A DNA stretch of 64,000 bases from JACPDH01 sp041671505. GTDB lineage: Bacteria; Acidobacteriota; Thermoanaerobaculia; Gp7-AA8. Below, one piece after another: positions 24,346 to 33,503 of this stretch. A program made the position numbers and the translations under genes. Numbering within the stretch: the first letter of the stretch is position 1; every line of letters starts with the position of its first letter. Location: NCBI GenBank assembly GCA_041671505.1, contig JBAZBK010000014.1:62001-126000 (forward strand), written 5' to 3'. The notes below the pieces were generated by a model. That model saw nothing but the letters and a program-made list of their open reading frames with translations. It did no database searches and was not told where the DNA came from.

Positions 24346-25362
24346 CTACAGTCCCGTAGCGACGAACGGCAACGCAGGATCGACCGGCGTGACGCTGCCG
24401 TTCCAGATCAGCGCATTGATCAGGACCGCTCGCTCCGGTACGCGCACACCCGAGCCGACGATCGATACGTCGATCCGCGCTGCGGCCCCGACGACGGCGT
24501 CGTCCCAGAGGGCGCTGTCGGCGACCAGGGCGCCCGCCTCGACGACGGCGCGCGCGCCGATCACCGATTTCGAGATGCGACCGTCGACGCGAGCGTCGTC
24601 CGCGACGACCGAAGCATCGGCGCCGACGATCGAGCCGGAGGGCACACGAGTCTCGCCGCGTGCCATCGCGGCCGTCAGCTCGCGGCTCGCCTGCAGATAG
24701 CGGCGAGGGCTCCCGACGTCGAACCAGAGTCCGTCGCTCACCACGCCCGCGATTTCGCGTTTGCCGCTCTCGAGTACGGGAAGATAGAAGTCTTCCGTCA
24801 TCCCCGAGAAGTCGCGATCTGGGAGACGTTCGAACACGGCAGGAGTCAGTGCGTGGACTCCCGAGAACATCAGCGCCTCTCCCCGCCCCGACGCTCCGAT
24901 CGCCGTCACGCGCCGCCCGTCGAACCAGACGCTCGTGAAGCGGTCGTCGAGAGGCGGATGACGGAGCAGCATCGCCGCGATCGCGCCGCTGCTCCGAAGC
25001 GACTCGACGAGTGCGCTCCAGGGTGGAAACTGCACCGAGTCGCCGTTCACGAGCAGGAACATATCCTCGTGCTCGAAATGCTCGCGCGCGTTGCGAAGCC
25101 CGCCTCCGGTGCCGAGAATCGCCGGCTCGAACGAGTACCGGATCTCGCAGCGGCCGGCACAATGCGCATCGAGCCAGGCACGCAGTGCGTCGGGATGATG
25201 GTGGAGATTCACCACGATCTCGTCGGCGCCCGCGTCGATCAGCGAATCGACTGCCCACCCTGCGAGCGGGAGATTGCAGAGCGGCACGAGCGGCTTCGGG
25301 AGAGAGTCGGTCACCGGGCGGAAGCGCGTGCCGAGCCCCGCCGCGAGAACCATCCCCTTCAT
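24346..25362 (-). CDS. Sugar-1-phosphate nucleotidyltransferase with left-handed beta-helix tail
   Basis: A 338-residue protein. The nucleotidyltransferase signature MVLAAGLGTRFRPVTDSLPKPLVPL opens it. The NGDS segment near residue 100 holds the metal-binding aspartate, and GTGGGLRNA is the typical loop of this fold. From about residue 235 imperfect hexapeptides (VPSGSIVGADASVVADDARV) form a beta-helix. This is the layout of mannose-1-phosphate guanylyltransferase and MurNAc-1-phosphate uridylyltransferase relatives. The sugar is not determined. The start overlaps the stop of the CYTH gene by four bases, so they are co-transcribed. Confidence 0.85.
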   Translation of the reverse strand: MKGMVLAAGLGTRFRPVTDSLPKPLVPLCNLPLAGWAVDSLIDAGADEIVVNLHHHPDALRAWLDAHCAGRCEIRYSFEPAILGTGGGLRNAREHFEHEDMFLLVNGDSVQFPPWSALVESLRSSGAIAAMLLRHPPLDDRFTSVWFDGRRVTAIGASGRGEALMFSGVHALTPAVFERLPDRDFSGMTEDFYLPVLESGKREIAGVVSDGLWFDVGSPRRYLQASRELTAAMARGETRVPSGSIVGADASVVADDARVDGRISKSVIGARAVVEAGALVADSALWDDAVVGAAARIDVSIVGSGVRVPERAVLINALIWNGSVTPVDPALPFVATGL

Positions 25363-25925
25363 GACGATGGATATCCTTCGGGCGGGAAGATCATGTTCTC
25401 CCCGAGATCGGGGCGCGTGCGTCGCTGCTGGCGGTAGAGGTCGGCGTAGTTCTGACGGATCGCCTTGTCCATGTCGATGCCGAGCGATTCGGCGACCTCG
25501 CGGATGCGCGCCAGCGACCCCTCGATCTCGAAGTAGTCGCCGATCGGCGTCCGGTCGAGCATCACTTCCGCATCGCCGACCCGCCAGACCTCGCGGAACT
25601 TCTGGTACCGGAACACCGGCTTGAACCCGAGCTGATCGAAGAGCGCGATCGCCCGCTCAAGGCTCTCCACGCCAGTCTGCACTTCGTCGCGCGTGCGGAC
25701 CCCGCCCGTGATCGACTGCGGCCCCTTGAACGTCACGAGCGTATAACGGCCGAACTTGCGGACGCGAAGAAGAGCGCCCCGCGTCTTGAGCTCGCCGCGG
25801 CGGTCGAGCACGATGTTGTCCTCGAAGGTTTCGGGATAGAGGCGCTCCGCCCCGAGGCTCTCGAGCCTCTTGATGATCGCAACGCGATCGGCGAGCGGAA
25901 ACTTGATTTCGATCTCTGACGCCAT
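25359..25925 (-). CDS. CYTH-domain protein (class IV adenylate cyclase / triphosphatase family)
   Basis: A 188-residue CYTH triphosphate tunnel protein. The diagnostic ExExK motif is EIEIKF at residues 4-9. Later basic and acidic tunnel residues are visible in LLRVRKFGRYTLVTFKGP, RDEVQTGVE, YQKFREVWRV and VMLDRTPIGDYFEIEG. Members are adenylate cyclases of the CyaB type, thiamine triphosphatases or inorganic triphosphatases, and sequence alone does not decide which. It is coupled to the nucleotidyltransferase gene. The ATG has no Shine-Dalgarno and lies close to a heptamer hairpin. Confidence 0.85.
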   Translation of the reverse strand: MASEIEIKFPLADRVAIIKRLESLGAERLYPETFEDNIVLDRRGELKTRGALLRVRKFGRYTLVTFKGPQSITGGVRTRDEVQTGVESLERAIALFDQLGFKPVFRYQKFREVWRVGDAEVMLDRTPIGDYFEIEGSLARIREVAESLGIDMDKAIRQNYADLYRQQRRTRPDLGENMIFPPEGYPSS

Positions 25926-25936
25926 GGGCGAATACG

Positions 25937-26095
25937 GAATTGAGAATTAAGAATTGAGAATTGAGAGATATAAATTATAGCTCAATTTATGAGTCACCAT
26001 TTGATCTCGGAACGGGCGAGAGGCAGGGAGATGGCGAGCGATCGCGCGCCCGCCATCTCTCAATTCTCAATTCCCAATTCTCAATTCGTCTCTCG
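25937..26095. repeat. Heptamer inverted repeat, ATTGAGA type
   Basis: The left arm 25937-25970 (GAATTGA, GAATTAA, GAATTGA, GAATTGA) and right arm 26054-26091 (CTCAATT repeated, one unit CCCAATT) flank about 85 bases. It lies between pgk and the CYTH gene, both on the minus strand, just past the pgk stop. Confidence 0.85.
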
Positions 26096-26100
26096 ACACT

Positions 26101-27291
<1,191 letters not shown>

Positions 27292-27336
27292 GGTGCGCTC
27301 CTTAGGAAGGCCGGGGACTTCAGCGGCCCCGAAACG

Positions 27337-27366
27337 CGTCCGGCCGCGCTTGCGCGCGGCCGGACG
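27337..27366 (-). terminator. Perfect GC-rich hairpin between gap and pgk
   Basis: A 13-14 base-pair stem, CGTCCGGCCGCGC pairing with GCGCGGCCGGACG around a small loop, 12 bases past the gap stop. No U-tract follows on the minus strand. It could be a partial terminator, a processing site, or a 3' stabiliser that sets the gap:pgk transcript ratio. Confidence 0.6.
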
Positions 27367-27378
27367 GTGGAACTGGGA

Positions 27379-28386
27379 TCAGGCTTTCTTCTTCTTGTCG
27401 ATATAGGAGCAGAGGTCGACCACGCGTTTCGAGTAGCCCCACTCATTGTCGTACCACGACAGGACTTTGTGCATGTGCGGATCGACCGAGCGGGTGTAGC
27501 CGGTGTCGAAGATCGACGATGCCGGATTCCCCTTGAAGTCGATCGAGACGAGCTCCTCGTCGCTGTAGGCGAGGATTCCCTTGAGCGGGCCGTTCGCCGC
27601 GTCGCGGATCGCCTGGTTGATCTCCTCGATGTTCGTCGGCTTCTCCGTCTCGATGACGAGGTCGACGAGCGAGACGTTAGGCGTCGGCACGCGGACCGAG
27701 ATGCCGTCGAACTTACCCTTCAGCTCGGGGAGCACGAGGCCGACGGCCTTCGCGGCGCCGGTGCTCGTCGGGATCATCGATAGCGCGGCCGCGCGGGCGC
27801 GGCGGTGATCCTTGTGCGGCAGGTCGAGGATCCGCTGGTCGTTCGTGTAGGAGTGGATCGTGGTCATGATCCCCTTCTTGATCCCGAACTTCTCGTGCAG
27901 AACCTTGGCCATCGGCGCCATGCAGTTCGTCGTGCACGAGGCGTTGGAGATGACGAAGTGCTTCGTCACGTCGAGCGCCGCTTCGTTCACGCCGAGGCAG
28001 ACGGTGATGTCCTCGCCCTTGGCGGGAGCCGAGATGATCACGTGCTTGACCGACCCGCGAAGATGCTTGGCTGCATCCTCACGCTTGGTCCAGAGCCCCG
28101 TCGACTCGATGACCAGGTCGACGCCGAGCTCTTCCCAGGGGATCTTCGCCGGATCCTTCTCGGCATAAACGCGAAGCGCCTTGCCGTCGATGAAGATGCT
28201 GTTGTCTTTCGCGACGATCTCGTGCTCGAGATTGCCGTGAACCGAGTCGTACTTCAGAAGGTACGCCAGCGTTCCCGGGTCAGTGATGTCGTTGACCGCG
28301 ACGAACTCGAGATCCGATCCATACTTGAGCGCCGTGCGCATGACGACGCGTCCGATGCGCCCGAAACCGTTGATTCCAACTCGCAT
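27379..28386 (-). CDS. gap: Glyceraldehyde-3-phosphate dehydrogenase, type I
   Basis: A 335-residue NAD(P)-dependent enzyme. It has the N-terminal dinucleotide fold (MRVGINGFGRIGRVVMR), the catalytic cysteine in SNASCTTNCMAP near residue 153, and a catalytic histidine in the downstream TTIHSYTNDQRILDLPHKD. The C-terminal signature WYDNEWGYSKRVVDL is intact. GGAGG precedes the ATG by nine bases. It is first in a gap-pgk unit, and the mtnA gene diverges from its 5' side. Confidence 0.98.
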   Translation of the reverse strand: MRVGINGFGRIGRVVMRTALKYGSDLEFVAVNDITDPGTLAYLLKYDSVHGNLEHEIVAKDNSIFIDGKALRVYAEKDPAKIPWEELGVDLVIESTGLWTKREDAAKHLRGSVKHVIISAPAKGEDITVCLGVNEAALDVTKHFVISNASCTTNCMAPMAKVLHEKFGIKKGIMTTIHSYTNDQRILDLPHKDHRRARAAALSMIPTSTGAAKAVGLVLPELKGKFDGISVRVPTPNVSLVDLVIETEKPTNIEEINQAIRDAANGPLKGILAYSDEELVSIDFKGNPASSIFDTGYTRSVDPHMHKVLSWYDNEWGYSKRVVDLCSYIDKKKKA

Positions 28387-28465
28387 GCTCGTAAGCCTCC
28401 GTAGAGTTTCTTGAATCCTTTGCTACCGCGGCCGTCGTGCCGCATGGAAGCAGCCGAGGCCTTGG

Positions 28466-28471
28466 TAGTAT
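28466..28471 (+). promoter_or_regulatory. Candidate -10 element (TAGTAT) of mtnA
   Basis: TAGTAT lies 11 bases before the ATG at 28483, with no Shine-Dalgarno between. This is one of several similar arrangements in the window. No good -35 hexamer is present. Confidence 0.35.
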
Positions 28472-28482
28472 ACCGATTCCAG

Positions 28483-29559
28483 ATGGACGAGAACTCATCA
28501 CCCCTCCGCTGGCTCGGCGACCGCCTGGAGATGCTCGACCAGCGCCTGCTGCCGCGCCGAATCGAATGGATTTCCTGCCGCGACGCGGCCGAGGTCGCAA
28601 CCGGCATCACGACGATGGTCGTCCGCGGCGCCCCCGCGATCGGCGTCGCCGCCGCATACGGCCTCGCGCTCGAGGCGCGGCTCGCCGTCGCCGGGAACAA
28701 GCCCCTTTCCGCGACGCTCGAACCGGCGGCCGAGCTCCTGCGCCGCTCCCGGCCGACGGCGGTCAACCTCGCCTGGGCGGTCGACCGGATGATGCGCGTC
28801 GTTTCGGGGCTCGGGGCGCTGGCACCGGCGGCGATCGCCGAACAGCTCGCGGACGAGGCCTCGGCGATCCACGCCGAGGACATCGCCGGGAACAAGCGCA
28901 TGGGCGCATTCGGCGCCGAGCTCCTCCCCGACAGCTGTACGGTGCTCACGCACTGCAATGCGGGCGCGCTCGCGACGGGCGGCTACGGCACCGCGCTCGG
29001 CGTCATCCGCGCCGCGCGCGACGCGGGCAAGACGATCGCGGTCTTTGCCGACGAGACGCGGCCTTACCTCCAGGGCTCGCGTCTCACGGCGTGGGAGCTG
29101 CAGCGCGACGGCATCGACGTCACCGTGATCACCGACAGCATGGCGGGGCACTTCTTCTCGAAGGGGACGTTCGACGCCGTGATCGTCGGAGCCGACAGGA
29201 TCGCAGCGAACGGCGATGCGGCGAACAAGATCGGGACCTACTCCGTCGCCGTGCTCGCCGAGGCGCACGGCGTGCCGTTCTACGTCGCGGCCCCGCTGTC
29301 GACGATCGACCCGCAATGCCCGACGGGCGATGCGATCCCGATCGAGGAGCGGAGCGCCGCGGAGGTCGTCGTGACGCGAGGCATCGGGCCGGACGGCGAA
29401 ACGGCCGCGGTGGTGACGGCACCCGATGGCGTGCGGGTGCGCCATCCGGCATTCGACGTCACGCCGGCGCGACTGATCACGGCGATCGTGACCGAACGTG
29501 GCGTGCTGCGCCCTCCCTACGGCCGTGCGATCGCAGCACTCTTCGAGGAGAAACGATGA
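28483..29559 (+). CDS. mtnA: S-methyl-5-thioribose-1-phosphate isomerase
   Basis: A 358-residue methionine-salvage enzyme that converts methylthioribose-1-phosphate to the ribulose form. It is related to the eIF2B alpha fold. The start at 28483 (MDENSSPLRWLGDRLEMLDQ) puts the family's opening LRWLGDRLE at the N-terminus; upstream in-frame residues are not conserved-looking. Visible signatures are TTMVVRGAPAIGVAAAYG, THCNAGALATGGYGTALGV (catalytic cysteine) and VIVGADRIAANGDAANKIGTY (catalytic aspartate). No other Mtn gene is nearby. The stop overlaps the next ATG by four bases. Confidence 0.95.
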   Translation: MDENSSPLRWLGDRLEMLDQRLLPRRIEWISCRDAAEVATGITTMVVRGAPAIGVAAAYGLALEARLAVAGNKPLSATLEPAAELLRRSRPTAVNLAWAVDRMMRVVSGLGALAPAAIAEQLADEASAIHAEDIAGNKRMGAFGAELLPDSCTVLTHCNAGALATGGYGTALGVIRAARDAGKTIAVFADETRPYLQGSRLTAWELQRDGIDVTVITDSMAGHFFSKGTFDAVIVGADRIAANGDAANKIGTYSVAVLAEAHGVPFYVAAPLSTIDPQCPTGDAIPIEERSAAEVVVTRGIGPDGETAAVVTAPDGVRVRHPAFDVTPARLITAIVTERGVLRPPYGRAIAALFEEKR

Positions 29560-30026
29560 AAGCCTGGCTCACGCTGATGCTCTACGCGATCTGGATCGGT
29601 GCAGGGCTCACGATCGCCCTGATCGCGGCACCCGCGGCCTTCGAGGCGGCGCCGTCGCGAACGATCGCCGCCGCCGTGGTCGGCGCGATGCTCGCGCGCT
29701 GGCACTACATCGCCCTCGCCGCTCCGGCCATTCTTCTCATCGCCGAATGGCGACGCGGCCTCACGAACACGCGCCTCGTCGTCCTACTCTCGCTGGCGCT
29801 GCTCCTCGGCTCGGCCCAGGCGTTCGCCGACCTCGAGATCAGACAGATCCGCGCCTCGTCGATCGTTCCGGTGAGCGAGCTCCCCGCGTCGAGCGCGGTG
29901 CGGCGGCGCTTCGGCATGCTCCACGGCGTCTCGACGAGCATCATGCTGCTGCAGATCGTCGCGGCGATGGGGGCGGCGTGGCCCGACAAACGAGGCGAAA
30001 GGCGAGAGGCGAGAGGCGACGAGTAG
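29556..30026 (+). CDS. DUF4149/TMEM205-like four-helix membrane protein
   Basis: A 156-residue membrane protein with about four hydrophobic helices (LTLMLYAIWIGAGLTIALIA, a central Ala-rich helix from TIAAAVVGAMLARWHYIALA, LVVLLSLALLLGSAQAF and ISTSIMLLQIVAAM-like ends). Charged loops such as DLEIRQIRAS separate them. The layout fits the DUF4149 family, whose function is not established. GAGGAG precedes the ATG. The last ten residues (GERREARGDE) are encoded by the left arm of a GGCGAGA repeat, so the repeat has extended or replaced the original C-terminus. Confidence 0.75.
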   Translation: MKAWLTLMLYAIWIGAGLTIALIAAPAAFEAAPSRTIAAAVVGAMLARWHYIALAAPAILLIAEWRRGLTNTRLVVLLSLALLLGSAQAFADLEIRQIRASSIVPVSELPASSAVRRRFGMLHGVSTSIMLLQIVAAMGAAWPDKRGERREARGDE

Positions 30027-30330
30027 GCGGGAACCGAGAAACTAGGCGAAGGGCGAGGGGCGAAAGGCGATGAGTGAGCGGCACCCGCGAACGCAGAGCT
30101 CGCTGCCCTCTCGTCGCATCGAGGCGACGGGATGAGAACCGAAATGTCGAATGAGGAATGATGAAACGCCCCTGCGGAGCGCCTTCACTTCTTCATTCGA
30201 CATTCTTCATTCGACATTCTCCATTTCGGTTTCCGGTTCCTCGGTCGGCCTTCGAGACTAACCTTTAGCGACCACCCGCGCGAATGCACTACCCGCTCAT
30301 CGCCTCTCGCCCCTCGCCTCTCGCCTGCCC
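29992..30330. repeat. Compound nested heptamer repeats
   Basis: Two purine-rich GGCGARA arms (29992-30024 and about 30042-30075) face one pyrimidine-rich arm (30292-30327). Inside them is a second hairpin of AATGNNG heptamers (30136-30166 with complement 30189-30243, CATTCGA/CATTCTT units). All have a seven-base period. The whole 300-base gap between the DUF4149-like gene and the GNAT gene is made of these elements and short joining sequence, and no gene is visible. A further lone purine arm lies at 31209-31255, on the other side of the GNAT gene. Confidence 0.85.
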
Positions 30331-31196
30331 TACCAGATCAACGCGCGATTCACGCCGATCGGGCGGAAGCCGATCGACTCGTAGAGATCGATCGCCGACT
30401 TGTTGAAGTCGTTGACGAAGAGGCTGACGCGGCGGTGACGCAGAAGGAGATGACCGCAGATCTCGCGGAGTCCCCGCTGCGCCCACCCCTGCCTTCGCTC
30501 GTCAGGCCGCGTCCAGACGCCCATGAGCTGAACGGTCTGCGTCGTCACAGCGGAGAACTCGGTCTTGAAGACGAGCCTCCCCTTCTGGAAGAGCACCATC
30601 GAGCGCTGTTGCGAGATCAGCTCGCGGATCCGCTGCCTGTAGCCGCTCGCATCGCGCGACATCGGATCGATGCCGACCTCCTCGAGGTGCATCGCGGCAC
30701 AGGCAGGAACGAGCGCGTCGAGGTCTCCGGCGCGGGCGTAGCGGACGAGGTCGAGCTCCGGCGGATCGTCCATGTGGTCGAGCACGTAGACCGGCTGCCG
30801 GTCGCGCCACACCGTCGGCGGCGAGACCCACGCCGCAATCTGCCGCCAGAGCGCGTCGACGAGCGAGACTTCCGAGATGATCGCGCGAGGAGCGTCGCCC
30901 GAACGCGTCACCTGATCGGCAAAGATCGACACGACGAGATCGCGCCTCTCGTGAGGCAGCGAGCGCTCCACGGCCATCACGATGTTCCAGCCGACCATCG
31001 CGAGCCCGACCAGCTCGCCTCGCAGAAAGACCGCCACGTGGTCGCCCAAGCCGGAGATCCCTTCCTCCAGGATCCTCGAGACGAGGTAGGCGTTCATGAT
31101 CGGCTCGCGCTCGAGAAACTCGAGTGCCAGGGTCTGATCGCTCCAGCCGAGCGATCGAACCGCCCAGCGGTCGAGGTCGTCGTTCCGGATTGCCAT
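30330..31196 (-). CDS. GNAT-family N-acetyltransferase with extra N-terminal domain
   Basis: A 288-residue protein. The C-terminal half is a GNAT fold with the acetyl-CoA loop (DERRQGWAQRGLREICGHLL) and the late FVNDFNKSAIDLYESIGF motif seen in many acetyltransferases. The N-terminal half (residues 1-140, LALEFLEREPIMNAYLVSRI) resembles the domain that precedes GNAT in DUF4081-type proteins. The substrate is unknown. It is monocistronic. Repeat arms lie immediately on both sides, and the stop is only a few bases from the right arm of the upstream compound repeat. Confidence 0.8.
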   Translation of the reverse strand: MAIRNDDLDRWAVRSLGWSDQTLALEFLEREPIMNAYLVSRILEEGISGLGDHVAVFLRGELVGLAMVGWNIVMAVERSLPHERRDLVVSIFADQVTRSGDAPRAIISEVSLVDALWRQIAAWVSPPTVWRDRQPVYVLDHMDDPPELDLVRYARAGDLDALVPACAAMHLEEVGIDPMSRDASGYRQRIRELISQQRSMVLFQKGRLVFKTEFSAVTTQTVQLMGVWTRPDERRQGWAQRGLREICGHLLLRHRRVSLFVNDFNKSAIDLYESIGFRPIGVNRALIW

Positions 31197-31208
31197 ATGA
31201 ACGGGAGA

Positions 31209-31255
31209 AGTCTAGCCGAGACGAGGCGAAAGGCGAGAGGCGAAAGGCGATGAGC
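31209..31255. repeat. Single purine-rich heptamer arm, GGCGARA type
   Basis: GGCGAAA, GGCGAGA, GGCGAAA, GGCGATG units just upstream of the GNAT gene. No pyrimidine-rich partner follows within the same gap. The nearest complementary arm is 30292-30327, beyond the gene, so the GNAT gene may have been inserted into, or be bracketed by, one such element. Confidence 0.7.
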
Positions 31256-31297
31256 AGGCGGGAAGGCGTGTCGCGGCGCGGTGTGCAAAGTCGGAAG

Positions 31298-31324
31298 GAA
31301 AGGCCGGGCGCGGGCCTTTCGGTC
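31298..31324 (-). terminator. Hairpin downstream of nagA
   Basis: GAAAGGCC and GGCCTTTC arms around a GC core form a strong stem 60-90 bases past the nagA stop on the minus strand. A short TTCC run follows it. It is a likely intrinsic terminator for the nagA unit. Confidence 0.5.
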
Positions 31325-31387
31325 TCTTCCGCACCCGGTTTTTCGGCCTGCCTGACGCCCGGTCTCCGTCAGCGGGACCGCGTTCGG

Positions 31388-32512
31388 TCACTCTACTTCG
31401 TGCCCGCGCGCGAAGACCTGCTTGACCTCGAGCCTCGGCGAGAGGACGACGAGGTCGGCTTCGTAGCCTTCCTCGATGCGCCCCTTCCGGTCGCCCACGC
31501 CGAGCAATCGCGCGGGAAGCTCGGTCGCCATCGGGACGACCCGCTCGATGTGGACGCCGGCGAGCTCGACCATGTTCCTCACCGCCCGATCCATCGTGAG
31601 CGTGCTGCCAGCGAGCGCTCCCTTCTCCGTCCGCGCGACGCCGGCGGAGACGACGATCGGCGCTCCGCCTAACTCGTAACGCCCGTCGGGCGCTCCGGCG
31701 GCGCGGTTCGCGTCGGTCACGAGCGCCAGGCGCTCGCCGAGGAGTCGCGCGCAGATCTGCAGCGTGACGGGGTGGAGGTGAACGCCGTCGGCGACGACCT
31801 CCGCGGTCAGCGCTTCCGTGACGACGAGCGCGCCGAATATGCCAGGCTCCCGCTGCTGAAACTGCGCCATCGCGTTCAGGAGATGGGTCGCATGGCGCAC
31901 GCCGGCTCCCGCCGCATCGAGCATCTCCGAAAAACCGGCTCCGGTGTGGCCGGCGGAGAAGGCGATGCGCCCCGCGAAACGATCGATCAACGCGCGCGCC
32001 CCCTCGATCTCAGGAGCGATCGTCATGAGCCAGGCGGGAACGGCGCCGTTCGAGAGCCATTCCTCGACTTCCGACTCGTCGGGGGGCCGGAGCTCTTCCT
32101 TCGCGTGCGCGCCGCAGCGCGCCGGCGCGAGGTACGGCCCCTCGAGGTGGATCGCGACGATCTCGGCACACCCGCCGACGTCGCGGCGCCGCGCCTCGTC
32201 GATCGAGACGATCGCCCGCGTGATCGCGCTGCGCGGCGCGGAAATCGTCGTCGCCGCGAGCGCCGTCGTTCCGTGACGCGCGTGGAACTCGGCTACCGCA
32301 ATCGCGGCCGCCGCCGATCCGTCCATGAAGTCCGCCCCCGCCCCGCCGTGCACGTGCATGTCGACGAAGCCTGGAACGATCAACTCTTCGGGATCTCCCG
32401 CCTCCGGCACGTCGATGTCGACGCGCGTGATCTTCCCCCCGGCGACGTGGACGACGCAGGCGTCGTGGAACCGTCCGCCGATGAATGCGCGGCCGCGGAT
32501 CAGGTTGCGCAT
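31388..32512 (-). CDS. nagA: N-acetylglucosamine-6-phosphate deacetylase
   Basis: A 374-residue amidohydrolase-fold enzyme that releases acetate from GlcNAc-6-phosphate. I set the start at 32512 (MRNLIRGRAFIGG); the longer frame only reads through the upstream heptamer repeat. Key segments are VPGFVDMHVHGGAGADFMDG, EGPYLAP, a histidine in FSAGHTGAGF, the substrate segment ATHLLNAM and the catalytic aspartate in LVTDANRAAG. TLTMDRAVRNMVE and GRIEEGYEADLVVL close the fold as in NagA. It is transcribed after the MurQ-like gene, which supports amino-sugar or cell-wall recycling. Confidence 0.92.
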   Translation of the reverse strand: MRNLIRGRAFIGGRFHDACVVHVAGGKITRVDIDVPEAGDPEELIVPGFVDMHVHGGAGADFMDGSAAAAIAVAEFHARHGTTALAATTISAPRSAITRAIVSIDEARRRDVGGCAEIVAIHLEGPYLAPARCGAHAKEELRPPDESEVEEWLSNGAVPAWLMTIAPEIEGARALIDRFAGRIAFSAGHTGAGFSEMLDAAGAGVRHATHLLNAMAQFQQREPGIFGALVVTEALTAEVVADGVHLHPVTLQICARLLGERLALVTDANRAAGAPDGRYELGGAPIVVSAGVARTEKGALAGSTLTMDRAVRNMVELAGVHIERVVPMATELPARLLGVGDRKGRIEEGYEADLVVLSPRLEVKQVFARGHEVE

Positions 32513-32529
32513 GGGAACAGCGTAGGTTC

Positions 32530-32645
32530 GGAATTGAAAATTGAAAATTGAAAATCGAAAAAGGAGCGCAGGGAGGCGCAAGCGAGGCGCACACAATCTG
32601 TACCGGCGCCCCGTTTTCAATTTTCAATCTTCAATTTTCAATTCG
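32530..32645. repeat. Heptamer inverted repeat, ATTGAAA type
   Basis: The left arm 32530-32562 (AATTGAA, AATTGAA, AATTGAA, AATCGAA) and right arm 32613-32645 (TTTTCAA repeated) sit between nagA and the upstream SIS-domain gene. The stop codon of the SIS gene (AAT TGA on the minus strand) is part of the right arm. Confidence 0.88.
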
Positions 32646-33477
32646 CGCCCAGAGCGCGCCTGACATCACCGCCCGCATCGGCCAGGCGCACCCGCGCTTC
32701 GTCCGCTGAACGTCCCAGCCGCAGCATCACGATCGCAGCCTTCGCGCTGCCGGCAGCGTTGACGGCGGATCGCGCGGCGATCGGCGAGCAGCCACATGCC
32801 GCCTCCACGACGCGCCACGCGTCGGCACCGAGGTCGCGCTCGACGGGGAGATTCGAGAAGACGCGCCCGTGGCGGACCATCGCCGTGGTCACGAGCGCGT
32901 CGAGGGCGATCTTGATCGCCGTCGCGCTGCGCAGCGCGAGATCGCCCATCACGACCTCCGCCCCGGTCGGAATCACGATCGGGAAGTCGCACTCGCTCGC
33001 GAGCGATGAGTTAGGCGTGGTCGTGATTCCGATGGTCAGCACGCCGAGACGATTCGCGGCGCGCGCCGCATTGAGGCCGAATGCCTGGTCGCCCGACGCG
33101 CTGACGCACACGAGCGCGTCCTCGGGGCGAAGCTGTGCATTCACCCGCGTGATCGCGTCCTCGTCGTCGGCCAGCCCCCCCTGCTGGCCCGGCTCCTTCG
33201 TGATGACCACGATCCTCGCGCGGTCGAAGCCGAAGCGCTTCGAAAGCCCCGCCGCGTCGGACGCCGCCGTGCGGCCACAGCGTCCCCAGCCGGCATAGGC
33301 GAGCCTGCCGCCGTGGCTCAGGCGATCCTCGATCGCCTCGGCGGCGCGCCCGATCCGATCGGCGGCCGCCGCGACCAGCGCGGCGACGTCCGATTGCTGC
33401 GTTGCGACGAGGCGCGCCACCTCGGGCGCACCCATCTCGTCGAGGCGTTTCGATTCGCTTAATCGCTCCCAGGACAC
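32638..33477 (-). CDS. MurQ-like SIS-domain protein
   Basis: A 279-residue sugar-phosphate-binding SIS protein resembling N-acetylmuramic acid 6-phosphate etherase. Family-like parts are the N-terminal LDEMGAPEVARLVATQQSDV, the SIS loops (YAGWGRCGRTAASD, VCVSASGDQ) and GDLALRSATAIKIALDALVTT followed by MVRHGRVF. The usual MurQ active-site segment (GxTSGRLGxLDASE) is changed and one residue shorter here, with aspartate at the place of the key glutamate. The reaction is therefore uncertain. It lies upstream of nagA on the same strand, so it probably acts on an amino-sugar phosphate, perhaps as an etherase, deaminase or isomerase. Confidence 0.75.
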   Translation of the reverse strand: MSWERLSESKRLDEMGAPEVARLVATQQSDVAALVAAAADRIGRAAEAIEDRLSHGGRLAYAGWGRCGRTAASDAAGLSKRFGFDRARIVVITKEPGQQGGLADDEDAITRVNAQLRPEDALVCVSASGDQAFGLNAARAANRLGVLTIGITTTPNSSLASECDFPIVIPTGAEVVMGDLALRSATAIKIALDALVTTAMVRHGRVFSNLPVERDLGADAWRVVEAACGCSPIAARSAVNAAGSAKAAIVMLRLGRSADEARVRLADAGGDVRRALGAN

Positions 33478-33503
33478 GGGGCCTCCTCCGGGCGGTATCG
33501 CGC

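Noticed and set aside
32512..32620. N-terminal extensions of nagA, and similarly of the TPR lipoprotein (37226-37298) and the ABC permease (59857-59923)
   Set aside because: All three extensions contain FSIFNFQF-like peptides, which are translations of ATTGAAA repeats, and each has a better start downstream.
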